A stretch of 8,287 nt of DNA from positions 1 to 8,287 of the forward strand of contig CAYOQJ010000069.1 in assembly GCA_964406095.1 (NCBI GenBank). Direction: 5' to 3'. The translations under genes were made by a program, and so were the position numbers. This stretch comes from M55B167 sp964406095. GTDB taxonomy: Bacteria; Verrucomicrobiota; Kiritimatiellia; RFP12; UBA1067. Below are positions 1-6,776 of this stretch, piece by piece (the stretch's first letter is position 1; each line of letters starts with the position of its first letter). The notes beneath the pieces are model-generated. The model searched no databases. It was not told the DNA's origin and saw only the letters and a list, made by a program, of their open reading frames with translations.

Positions 1-1
1 T

Positions 2-1096
2 CCCAGCCTGGATTTACGCGCTTTCTCATATGATCCTAATAGCACAAGTTGGCATGATGTCGGAAGTGTGCATCAAAACGCCATCAATAATTTTCCGCCG
101 CATAAAATGCCCTCCGGAGAATGGGCGATGTCTCGCCGTAAATTTGATTACACTAAAAGCGGTGTCGAATTTCTGGTGGGCGGTCTCAAAGCGCTGAATG
201 ACTGGCACTCTTTTCCGGTCACCGTTAAAGAGAGCGCACTGAAAGCTAATGAGCCGCTGTGGTGGACCTTGCCGGACGGAAAATCGCTGGTTGCTCTGTT
301 CCGTGACAACCGGCGTGGCGGCTATCTTTACCGCGCCTTCTCCACCGACAACGGCCGCACCTGGTCCGCTCCTGTGCAAACCGACTTTCCCGACGCCACC
401 TCCAAAATATTCGGCATGCGCATCAGCAACGGCCAATATGTACTGATATCCAATCCCAACCCGCTCAAGCGCGATCCTATGACGATTGCGGTCAGTGATG
501 ACGGAATGGTTTTCGATCGAATGTTTTATCTGGTGGGAGGACGTCTCATCGACTATCCGCACATGATTGAACATAATGGATATTTGTATGTCGCGCACTC
601 CGGTCGTAAACGGTCAGTCGAGGTTCAGCGCGTGCATATCGCTGATTTAGACAAGCTGGAGATGAAACCGGCGCGGCTGCCACCGCCTGAACCGGAGATT
701 CTGGAGCTAAATGGCATAAAAATCAGCGTAACGCAACAAGGGCCTTGGCAGAAAAGCGGCAAATCACCGCAAAAACGCCAGGATGAATATTATTATATCG
801 CTCCGCGCTCTAAAGGGAGCATCAGTTACAGCGCGGCAATTCCAACCTCCGGGAAATACGAACTCTTTGCCTGGTGGAACACACAAGGCGGCCACCGCTA
901 TAACGCAGTTCCTTATCGGATCAAACACGCGGCGGGCGAAACTGAGCTTTTAATCGACCAGAGCAAAAACGGCGGTCAATGGATGAACCTGGGAACCTAC
1001 GATTTCACAGAACCGAACGCTGTCGTCACGGTTGTCGCTAACCGCTTTCCGGGTTATGTTGTGAGCGACGGCGTCAAATTTAGAAAGGTTGATTGA
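2..1096 (+). CDS. Sialidase-fold (BNR/Asp-box) protein with C-terminal golvesin-type domain, 5' partial
   Basis: The reading frame is open from the first bases of the window, so the N-terminus lies upstream; a GTG at 68 is merely internal. About 364 residues are visible. The first two thirds have the look of a six-bladed beta-propeller of the sialidase/neuraminidase superfamily: a clear Asp-box STDNGRTW is encoded near 340-363, followed by a degenerate one (SDDGMVFDRMF, near 495-527). The last ~125 residues (from about 715) resemble the golvesin/Xly carbohydrate-binding-like domain, with the hallmarks AWW, VPYRI, NGGQWMNLGTY and GYVVSDGVKF. Such proteins are normally exported and act on glycans, but the fold alone does not show that the substrate is sialic acid, and the catalytic arginines cannot be judged without the missing N-terminus. 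It stops with TGA at 1094-1096 and is separated from the next intact gene by 727 bp, so it probably belongs to a separate transcript. Confidence 0.85.
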   Translation, partial: PSLDLRAFSYDPNSTSWHDVGSVHQNAINNFPPHKMPSGEWAMSRRKFDYTKSGVEFLVGGLKALNDWHSFPVTVKESALKANEPLWWTLPDGKSLVALFRDNRRGGYLYRAFSTDNGRTWSAPVQTDFPDATSKIFGMRISNGQYVLISNPNPLKRDPMTIAVSDDGMVFDRMFYLVGGRLIDYPHMIEHNGYLYVAHSGRKRSVEVQRVHIADLDKLEMKPARLPPPEPEILELNGIKISVTQQGPWQKSGKSPQKRQDEYYYIAPRSKGSISYSAAIPTSGKYELFAWWNTQGGHRYNAVPYRIKHAAGETELLIDQSKNGGQWMNLGTYDFTEPNAVVTVVANRFPGYVVSDGVKFRKVD

Positions 1097-1127
1097 ACAG
1101 CGACTAATGCGGATTGCGCTCGCAACC

Positions 1128-1158
1128 CAGCTTGCGACTTCTTGTGGTTTGCAAGCTG
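1128..1158. repeat. 8-bp inverted repeat (hairpin) after the first gene
   Basis: CAGCTTGC at 1128-1135 is repeated as its exact reverse complement GCAAGCTG at 1151-1158, with a 15-base loop. It lies 31 bp after the stop of the first gene. No T-tract follows, so it is not a convincing intrinsic terminator; it may be part of a dispersed repeat or an RNA-stabilising hairpin. Confidence 0.4.
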
Positions 1159-1180
1159 TAGCCTGTTCCGATCTTGATCC

Positions 1181-1203
1181 ACTCCCGACTGTAAAAAGGG
1201 AGT
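1181..1203. repeat. 6-bp inverted repeat
   Basis: ACTCCC at 1181-1186 pairs with GGGAGT at 1198-1203 around an 11-base loop containing A5. It sits just beyond the point where the minus-strand SGNH-like homology is lost. No function can be assigned; it could be chance or part of the same repeat-like stretch as the hairpin at 1128-1158. Confidence 0.25.
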
Positions 1204-1248
1204 CCACCTTCAACAATACGATCTGCCATGCCAATTGTTCTGGAACGT

Positions 1249-1591
1249 CGCGACGCACTGACTTGCGCTGTATTTCCCTGAGTTCCGCCGGCCCAGATGC
1301 CAGCGGAGCATTATCAGAGGGCACGGTATCCATCGCCTCTTTGGCATAACGAATCTTCGTTAAAACCATTATCGGCACAGTGAAATGACGACTGCGGATG
1401 GCTTTTATGAAATAGGGCATAGTCCGACCCATCATCTCAGCATTTTTCGTGTTAGCTTCATAATCAAGTATGAAAAGCGCCGGATATTGAATTTTTACAA
1501 CGGTCAAGTCCTGATTTAAAGTTGTCACTTTTTTTGGCGTTAACGACGCCTTCATACCGGCTTTTTTGTCTCGCCAAACTCGGCACGTTGC
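1249..1591 (-). pseudogene. Remnant of an SGNH/GDSL-type hydrolase
   Basis: The minus-strand frame is open from just after a TGA at 1594-1592. From about 1490 down to about 1249 it reads like the middle of an SGNH-hydrolase-type esterase: YPALFILDYEANTKNAEMM, then MPYFIKAIRSRHFTVPIMVL, TKIRYAKEAMD and AELREIQRKSVRR. In this family the pattern 'FVLDYEAN ... PF ... LR..HP.TPI..V ... YA ... R' is typical. Neither the N-terminal Gly-Asp-Ser block nor the C-terminal D-x-x-H catalytic block (usually in a VDG-x-HPTD context) appears in any minus-strand frame nearby, and the frame then runs meaninglessly into the opposite strand of the first gene. No ribosome binding site or signal peptide precedes it. 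It is therefore best read as an internal fragment left by deletion or recombination, opposed in direction to its neighbours. Family assignment is from remembered motif patterns only. Confidence 0.5.
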
Positions 1592-1652
1592 TCAAAAAAA
1601 CATCAGATGTGCTTCGCAGGACGTTTGGGTATTCAACTTTCGAATGCCAACT

Positions 1653-1696
1653 AAAAAGCTTTATTTGATATATCAAAATAAATTATAGTGCTTTTT
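1653..1696. repeat. AT-rich nested palindrome in the intergenic region
   Basis: A perfect 14-bp palindrome TTTGATATATCAAA lies at 1664-1677. It is flanked by an outer inverted repeat, AAAAAGC at 1653-1659 and GCTTTTT at 1690-1696, the latter followed by another T. The inner palindrome could be an operator for a dimeric regulator, lying about 36 bp before the -35 of the first candidate promoter. The outer arms with A and T tracts could alternatively form a weak bidirectional terminator insulating the operon. Both are inferences; AT-rich DNA yields palindromes by chance. Confidence 0.35.
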
Positions 1697-1712
1697 TATC
1701 CATTTTTTATAG

Positions 1713-1742
1713 TTGACTATCCTAATTAAGATATATCATAAT
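1713..1742 (+). promoter_or_regulatory. Candidate sigma70-like promoter P1 for the operon
   Basis: TTGACT (1713-1718, five of six to TTGACA) and CATAAT (1737-1742, five of six to TATAAT) are separated by 18 bp in strongly AT-rich DNA upstream of the LamG/PKD gene. It would give a leader of about 75 bases. Promoter consensus in this phylum is assumed to be sigma70-like. Confidence 0.4.
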
Positions 1743-1769
1743 AATAAACATTGGGTAGTTTGTATTCAA

Positions 1770-1796
1770 TTGGCGCAAGTGTTTCTCGTATATAAT
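1770..1796 (+). promoter_or_regulatory. Candidate promoter P2 with perfect TATAAT
   Basis: A perfect -10 hexamer TATAAT is at 1791-1796, with a weak -35 TTGGCG at 1770-1775 and a short 15-bp spacer. Transcription would begin around 1803, leaving only about 20 bases before the ATG at 1824, just enough for the ribosome binding site. It is an alternative to P1, with the better -10 but the worse -35. Confidence 0.35.
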
Positions 1797-1810
1797 TCTT
1801 AAATCATGTT

Positions 1811-1816
1811 GAGGAG
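1811..1816 (+). promoter_or_regulatory. Ribosome binding site deciding the ATG at 1824
   Basis: GAGGAG at 1811-1816 lies 7 bases before ATG 1824. An in-frame ATG at 1806 is upstream of this site and cannot use it, and starting at 1824 puts the lysines (MKK) directly at the signal-peptide N-terminus. Hence 1824 is the preferred start. Confidence 0.75.
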
Positions 1817-1823
1817 AACGGTT

Positions 1824-2561
1824 ATGAAAAAGGCAAATATCACATCAATGATTCTTCTGTTTTGTTTCGGTGGTTTGATGCAGTGTACTGCTGAACCTGT
1901 ATCCGAGCGTTTGATCGGCTGGTGGCGATTGGATGATGAAACCAATGCTACAGTTTTCGTCGACTCTTCCGGCCACGGACGCGACGCAACCTTCGGTTCC
2001 GGTGTCAGTATTGTAGAAAACGGACGTTTCGGTCGCGCCGCGCATTTCAACGGCACAGGCGACTCATGGGCGCGTTTCACCAATCCGGAATTGACAAACA
2101 TGACCATCTCCGCGTGGGTTTTCATGGAAGCTTATAACAATATCCTGCCTCGCATCATGCAAATGGGTCCACTTTACTATCACATGCCTCAGAGTCAGCC
2201 CGGTCAGTTTACTTTGGGCATGAACTCTCAAAACAATTGGACAACCGCCACATCAGTTCCCTTCAAGTTTGAAACCGGTGAATGGTTTCATGCTGCGGTG
2301 GTTTATCAACAACGCTATACCAACGCAACCGATCGTGTGGTCTGGCCGATTTTTTACATTAACGGCGTGCGCTGCAACAACCCCATGCCGGAAAAAATTT
2401 TTACACAAACCATACCGGCTGGATCAGGTTATTTGGGTAACACTGGACTTAACGGCACCCGTCCCTTGCAGGGATTCATGGATGATGTCAGACTTTATAA
2501 TGTTGCCCTGTCCGACCGTGATATTCTCGCTATCTATCATAACACCCCCGCTGCAAGTTGA
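1824..2561 (+). CDS. Secreted LamG-domain protein, N-terminal part of a frameshifted LamG/PKD protein
   Basis: In this frame the protein is 245 residues. Residues 1-23 are a signal peptide (MKK, hydrophobic stretch MILLFCFGGLM, probable cleavage after CTA before EPV). A Cys at position 21 hints at a lipoprotein, but LMQC is a poor lipobox. Residues ~29-236 form one LamG/concanavalin-like jelly roll: LIGWWRLDDE at the start, DSSGHGRDATF, ISAWVF, WFHAAVVY, FYINGV and the closing GFMDDVRLYNVALSD. Such modules bind glycans or serve as adhesion and spacing domains; there is no catalytic domain. The frame ends with the short unrelated tail AAS after NTP and a TGA at 2559-2561. One base fewer in the C-run at 2545-2549 would continue directly as NTP-LQVDAGTDQSV into the following Ig-like domains. 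So this is almost certainly the first third of a ~761-residue protein spanning 1824-4110. It starts the three-gene run. Confidence 0.8.
   Translation: MKKANITSMILLFCFGGLMQCTAEPVSERLIGWWRLDDETNATVFVDSSGHGRDATFGSGVSIVENGRFGRAAHFNGTGDSWARFTNPELTNMTISAWVFMEAYNNILPRIMQMGPLYYHMPQSQPGQFTLGMNSQNNWTTATSVPFKFETGEWFHAAVVYQQRYTNATDRVVWPIFYINGVRCNNPMPEKIFTQTIPAGSGYLGNTGLNGTRPLQGFMDDVRLYNVALSDRDILAIYHNTPAAS
2545..2549 (+). other. Frameshift site: C5 run splitting the LamG/PKD gene
   Basis: The LamG module is in one frame up to ATC TAT CAT AAC ACC, and the Ig-like continuation is in the next frame (+1) from CTG at 2551. Removing one C from the run CCCCC restores a seamless reading, N-T-P-L-Q-V-D-A-G. The cause may be a sequencing or assembly error, a real inactivating mutation, or, less likely, +1 ribosomal slippage of Pro-tRNA on CCC followed by G. 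The C7 run at 4729-4735 in the next gene leaves that gene intact. Confidence 0.85.
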
Positions 2562-4110
2562 CGCGGGCACAGATCAAAGCGTCGCACGCGATCAGACAAC
2601 TTTGCAGGGCACGCTTACCAGCAATGATTCTTTTATGCACTACCTGCATGCCAAACTGGAGTGGAGTGTTGCATCGGCACCTGAAGGCGAATCGCCGATC
2701 TTCACCACTCCCGGCGTAGCGGTAACCGAGGTCACTCTGCCTGAGACAGGGATTTACACCTTTAAACTGACCGCTGAAACCGAACTGGGAACTATCACCG
2801 ATCAGGTGCAGGTGACACGTTCCGCAGCAGCACCGGAAGAAAACAGTGCTCCGGTAATTACCCCCGATTTCACCTCTGCTACACTGGTTCTCGGCGACCA
2901 GTTGACACTCACAGCGCAGATCAACGACGACTCTATTCCCGGCACTGTACGCTTAAACTGGAGTCAGCTCAGCGGTCCCGGCACAGTGTTCTTCGCAAAT
3001 CCATTCAGTGCCGCAACAACAGCCGAATTCACTGAAGAAGGTACCTATACAATCAGAATAGCGGCTGACGACGGTTTCGCTCAAAGCAACAGTGATATCA
3101 CTGTAACCGTCAATCTCCCGAGCGGCGATATTAACAGCGGACTGGAACACAGTTGGAACATGGATGACGATCCGGCACTTGGTACAGCTGACGACAGCTC
3201 CGGCACAAACACCCTATCTCTGCGTTTTCAGGCGATTCTGCAGCCCGGCAAAACCGGTAATGGTCTGCGCACCCCGCGAACTGATTCAGTGGCCGTAGCC
3301 GCCCATCTTCCCACTAATGCAACAACCATGACATTTTGCGCGTGGATTTATTATGATGATGCTTATAGCAGCCTGGCGACAGGTAACAAATATCAGCGTA
3401 TTTTCAAGTGCGGCTCCAATTTTTATATCATTTACGACACTGATTCAAAAAACATTACTTTAGCCACACGTGGAATCGGCACTGGCAATACCGATCATTA
3501 CTGGAAATGGGATGGTTTTGAGAAAGATCAATGGTATCATATCGCCGTACTGTTTGACCGCAGGGCAATGGCGGAAGGCTCGCGTCAGACAATGTATGTC
3601 AACGGGCAAAAACTTCTTTCCAATATCTATAACCCTGAGTTTCCGGGTGCTGTGGAATGGAGTGACGCATTTATGCTGGGCAATCTGAATGCTTATGGAG
3701 ATGGGATTCGCAATTTCGACGGAGTCATCGACGATGCCCGCGTGTATTCGCGTTTCATCACCGATGAAGAAGCACGTCTACTGGCCGTTGATCACGCTGT
3801 CAATCACCCGCCGGTCATTGATACTGACAGTCAACTGAAAGCATCAACTTGCAAATTACTTACTTTAAACTCGGAAGTATACGATGACGCACGACCGGAT
3901 TTCGGAGCTCTCACAACGCAGTGGAGTGTTATCTCCGAAAACGCATCTGCGGTCAGTTTCACCGATGCCGGCTCTCCAACAACCGACGTTGTCTTCAGCG
4001 AAAGCGGTGTTTACTCACTGCTGTTTATAGCATCCGATGGCGAACTTAGCAGTGCCTCACGAGTGCAGGTGACAGTAACCGACCCCGGAACAATTTTGTT
4101 CGTTCGTTAA
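2551..4110 (+). CDS. C-terminal part of the frameshifted LamG/PKD surface protein (Ig, PKD, LamG, PKD)
   Basis: This frame carries about 519 meaningful residues beginning at LQVDAGTDQSV. It is also open upstream to an ATG at 2269, but that stretch is only the out-of-frame LamG domain. There is no ribosome binding site near a plausible independent start (the first in-frame ATG after the junction is at 2635), so it probably is not translated on its own. In the repaired protein the order is: Ig/PKD-like domain at ~243-331 (VDAGTDQSV ... LEWSV ... GIYTFKLTA); a second, K319/PKD-like, at ~340-432 (LNWSQLSGPG ... EEGTYTIRIAADDG); a second LamG at ~438-655 (LEHSWNMDDD, FCAWIYYDD, WYHIAVLFDR, MYVNGQKL, GVIDDARVYSRF); and a third PKD-like at ~661-755 (TQWSVIS ... 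SGVYSLLFIASDGE). It ends with VTDPGTILFVR, without a recognisable sorting or anchor signal. Likely role: extracellular glycan binding or adhesion; no catalytic residues are seen. It is followed after 44 bp by the beta-helix gene. Confidence 0.75.
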   Translation: MQVDAGTDQSVARDQTTLQGTLTSNDSFMHYLHAKLEWSVASAPEGESPIFTTPGVAVTEVTLPETGIYTFKLTAETELGTITDQVQVTRSAAAPEENSAPVITPDFTSATLVLGDQLTLTAQINDDSIPGTVRLNWSQLSGPGTVFFANPFSAATTAEFTEEGTYTIRIAADDGFAQSNSDITVTVNLPSGDINSGLEHSWNMDDDPALGTADDSSGTNTLSLRFQAILQPGKTGNGLRTPRTDSVAVAAHLPTNATTMTFCAWIYYDDAYSSLATGNKYQRIFKCGSNFYIIYDTDSKNITLATRGIGTGNTDHYWKWDGFEKDQWYHIAVLFDRRAMAEGSRQTMYVNGQKLLSNIYNPEFPGAVEWSDAFMLGNLNAYGDGIRNFDGVIDDARVYSRFITDEEARLLAVDHAVNHPPVIDTDSQLKASTCKLLTLNSEVYDDARPDFGALTTQWSVISENASAVSFTDAGSPTTDVVFSESGVYSLLFIASDGELSSASRVQVTVTDPGTILFVR

Positions 4111-4145
4111 CTCTGTTTCACGGAACACTCAGATAAACAAGCAAC

Positions 4146-4154
4146 AGGCGGTGA
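4146..4154 (+). promoter_or_regulatory. Ribosome binding site of the beta-helix gene
   Basis: AGGCGGTGA directly precedes ATG 4155 and matches eight of nine positions of AGGAGGTGA. The spacing from the core is short, but the signal peptide right after this ATG supports the start. Confidence 0.5.
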
Positions 4155-6776
4155 ATGCTGAACCATAACGTTAATTCAAAAATTAGCTTTGCTTTGCTGC
4201 TTCTGAGCAGTGCCGCTCACGGGTTGGAGTTGCATGTTGCCGTAACCGGCTCAGACGACAACTCCGGCAGCGCCCAAAAACCTCTTGCCACTCTTAACAG
4301 AGCGGCGGAGGCCGTCCGTGAAAACCTGCCGGATGCAACCGAAGATATCACCGTTTTTATTCATGCCGGTGTTTATCGCCAAACTGAAACACTACGTTTC
4401 ACTGAGGCAGATGCGGGACTAGCAAACATAAATGTGAAATGGATTTCAGCCGACGGATCAGGCAAAGCGCGTATTTCAGGAAGCTGTCATTTGACCGGCT
4501 GGCAAAGGCATTCGCGACGTATCTGGAAAACAGAAATCCCCTCCGGCATAACATTTGACACGCTTTACGAAAGCGGAAAACGTCTGCGCAAAGCCCGCTG
4601 GCCGAACTATCGTCACGATTCGGCGTTCCCGGACGCGGCGGCCGATTATCTCACCACTCTCGACGGCTCTCCCAAACTGATCGATAATCAAATCCAGCGC
4701 AGTTGGTTTAAATATGCCGAGGAAGAGGCCCCCCCGTCGGATTTGAGCATTTCGCAGCTCAAAGTAAATATTTTTCCGTGGGGCATCTGCGACTGGCACC
4801 GCTGGAATTGCGCTGTCACCGCTATCAATCGCGAGACCCGCCGCATTGAATTCAACAACATGGGCGACTCCACCGAAATTCTCAGCGGTGCCCGCTACTT
4901 TCTCGAAGATGCACTCGCACTCTTGGATCAACCGGGCGAGTTCTTCTTCGACCATCCGACACGCACACTCTATTGCATCCCGCTCAGGAAAAAACATCCG
5001 GACAAACTCAATATAACGCTGCCGCTTCTCAAAACTCTGGTTGAATTGTGTGGCACCGACTCATCAAATCCAGTACGCAATTTACAATTTGAAGGATTGC
5101 GGTTTGAGGAAAGCGATGCCATATCGCCCTCGCTTTTCTGGTGGAAACACGCTTGGGGGCGCAGCGATCACGCTCTTTTAAAAATGTCCAACACAACCGG
5201 CATCACTGTCCGCAACTGCCACTTCGTCAATTCCGGTCGTCATGGAATACTGCTAGTCGGAGACAACACGCATAACAGCATCTATGGCTGCCTGGTTGAA
5301 AACATCGGTATCAGCGGCATCACTATCTCCAACCGTTTTAAAGCTGTCGCTGACCAACCGACTGCCGACACCTCTAAGCGTAACTTTATCAGTAACACCC
5401 TGATCCGCCATGTCGGTCAGCTCGGTCTTTACGCAGCCTGCATCGAGCTGATGAACACCAGCGCCAATGAAATCTCCTTCTGCGAATTATCCTACTCCCC
5501 CCGCTATGCCGTAACCCTGCGCGGCAATACCGGCACGCAATATGGTCCACCGATCACCACCGACCTGCCGCCCACGTCCAACAACTATCTTCACCATCTC
5601 CGCATTCACCGCTGCGGACAGGACAGCGGCGACATGGGAGCGCTGCATGCCGCCAACATCAACAATCCAGATGGTGGTTCCACCAACACCTTTGAACAGA
5701 TCACTATCACCGACACCGCCGCAGTTAGTAGCATGATGGACTGGGAACCAGACGGCATCTTTCTCGACTGGCCCAAAATGGCGATGGATCAGATCTTTCG
5801 TAACATCTATGTTCTGAACACTCAAGGTGCGCCTTTGCGCTCTAACGGACCTGACAACGCTCAATCCGCCCTACTGGAAAATGTAAGTTGGAAAGATGGT
5901 TTTGACGAAACAAAAATGGACTACGCTGCCATCGGCTTAAAACCGGATTTTCCGTCGGAATACGCTCATGTCACAACAGGATCCAAACCACGCTCGGAAC
6001 TTCCCGCGGAACATACAGGCAGTGTCCATCTTCATGACTTCCCTACCAACGGTATCGCGAGACTTTTTCACAAAGAACCGCTGCGCTGCCTCTGCTCGTT
6101 TGAGATAGAGAAAACACCGCAATCAAATATTTTCAGACGTCTATTTTCATGGCTGACTGTTCGTTCCGAGCGATCATCTGACAAGACTGGCAGTGCCGTG
6201 GGGCGACTGCATGGTGACGCCGCAATCATCTCAATACCGTCAGGCTGCGGCAACGCACTGAAATTAAACGGCAAAGATGCCTATATCGAACTCCCTTCCG
6301 AAATTAACCTCGGTTCCGGTGATTTTTCAGTGACTGCCTGGATCTGGAAAAAACGCCCCGGCAACTATATTATCTTTGCCAAAGGCAACGGCTTCGGTGC
6401 CAAAGATCAATGGAGTCTGGGCTGGGAGTATCCGCCGCAGGCGCGCAACATCTCATTCAGAACCAACAACCTTTATTTTAATTCAGCACCTGGTTCAGTT
6501 CCCGCTTGTCGTTGGACGCATATAGCCTTTGTACGCCGCGGCTCTACCGGACAATTTTATATTAATGGTGCCCTCAGCGGTGTCGAACATGATATGAGCT
6601 CTGTCAACAACCTCTCAAATGATCTGCCGCTGATGATCGGACGTCGTCAGCATCAGCCTGAACCCGCTTATTTCAACGGCATGCTTGACGATCTACGGAT
6701 TTACAACACCGCGCTCGACATTAATGTGATTGAGCATCTGGCGCGACAACACCCGCAACAAAGGAAAAAACCATGA
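4155..6776 (+). CDS. Secreted right-handed beta-helix glycoside hydrolase-like protein (GH141-like) with C-terminal LamG
   Basis: The protein has 873 residues. Residues 1-23 are a signal peptide (hydrophobic FALLLLSSAA, cleavage probably after AHG). Residues ~26-155 carry a signature typical of GH141-type and related beta-helix enzymes: HVAVTGSDDNSGSAQKPLAT, VFIHAGVYRQTETLRF, ARISG, LTGWQ, then TLYESGKRLRKARWPN. Residues ~340-600 are parallel beta-helix rungs (for example GITVRNCHFVNSGRHGILLV). Conserved-looking acidic sites are D493 in SGDMGALHAAN and D533/D538 in DGIFLDW, in the region where GH141 enzymes are thought to hold their catalytic aspartates. GH141 members include alpha-L-fucosidases and xylanases, so the substrate stays open. 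Residues ~645-865 form a LamG module (LKLNGKDAYIELP, FSVTAWIW, WTHIAFVRRG, FYINGAL, GMLDDLRIYNTALD), probably for glycan binding. The gene starts 44 bp after the LamG/PKD gene, and its TGA overlaps the next ATG, so all three appear co-transcribed. It could instead be GH120-like or a polysaccharide lyase; the family call is moderate, the fold call strong. Confidence 0.85.
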   Translation: MLNHNVNSKISFALLLLSSAAHGLELHVAVTGSDDNSGSAQKPLATLNRAAEAVRENLPDATEDITVFIHAGVYRQTETLRFTEADAGLANINVKWISADGSGKARISGSCHLTGWQRHSRRIWKTEIPSGITFDTLYESGKRLRKARWPNYRHDSAFPDAAADYLTTLDGSPKLIDNQIQRSWFKYAEEEAPPSDLSISQLKVNIFPWGICDWHRWNCAVTAINRETRRIEFNNMGDSTEILSGARYFLEDALALLDQPGEFFFDHPTRTLYCIPLRKKHPDKLNITLPLLKTLVELCGTDSSNPVRNLQFEGLRFEESDAISPSLFWWKHAWGRSDHALLKMSNTTGITVRNCHFVNSGRHGILLVGDNTHNSIYGCLVENIGISGITISNRFKAVADQPTADTSKRNFISNTLIRHVGQLGLYAACIELMNTSANEISFCELSYSPRYAVTLRGNTGTQYGPPITTDLPPTSNNYLHHLRIHRCGQDSGDMGALHAANINNPDGGSTNTFEQITITDTAAVSSMMDWEPDGIFLDWPKMAMDQIFRNIYVLNTQGAPLRSNGPDNAQSALLENVSWKDGFDETKMDYAAIGLKPDFPSEYAHVTTGSKPRSELPAEHTGSVHLHDFPTNGIARLFHKEPLRCLCSFEIEKTPQSNIFRRLFSWLTVRSERSSDKTGSAVGRLHGDAAIISIPSGCGNALKLNGKDAYIELPSEINLGSGDFSVTAWIWKKRPGNYIIFAKGNGFGAKDQWSLGWEYPPQARNISFRTNNLYFNSAPGSVPACRWTHIAFVRRGSTGQFYINGALSGVEHDMSSVNNLSNDLPLMIGRRQHQPEPAYFNGMLDDLRIYNTALDINVIEHLARQHPQQRKKP
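6760..6765 (+). promoter_or_regulatory. Ribosome binding site of the second sialidase-fold gene
   Basis: AAAGGA lies 7 bases upstream of ATG 6773 and inside the last codons of the preceding gene. With the ATGA overlap this suggests translational coupling. Confidence 0.65.

Noticed and set aside
26..598. 190-codon open frame on the minus strand
   Set aside because: It is the antisense shadow of the Asp-box propeller gene, with no domain pattern, signal peptide or ribosome binding site.
1128..1158. Intrinsic terminator for the first gene
   Set aside because: The hairpin has an 8-bp stem but a 15-base loop and no T-tract after it on either strand.
1089..1349. 86-codon open frame on the plus strand after the first gene
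   Set aside because: It overlaps the stop of the first gene, has no good ribosome binding site, and is antisense to the SGNH remnant; its composition is not protein-like.
1464..1676. 70-codon minus-strand frame overlapping the SGNH remnant
   Set aside because: No recognisable motif; the SGNH-like motifs are in the neighbouring frame. It could at most hold a scrambled upstream part of the remnant.
2269..2550. Possible independent start at ATG 2269 for the second half of the LamG/PKD protein
   Set aside because: Its first ~94 residues are the out-of-frame reading of the LamG domain and do not look like a protein; the frameshift explanation is simpler.
4729..4735. Second frameshift at a C7 run in the beta-helix gene
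   Set aside because: The frame is continuous through the run (E-E-A-P-P-S-D) and the domain pattern continues on both sides.
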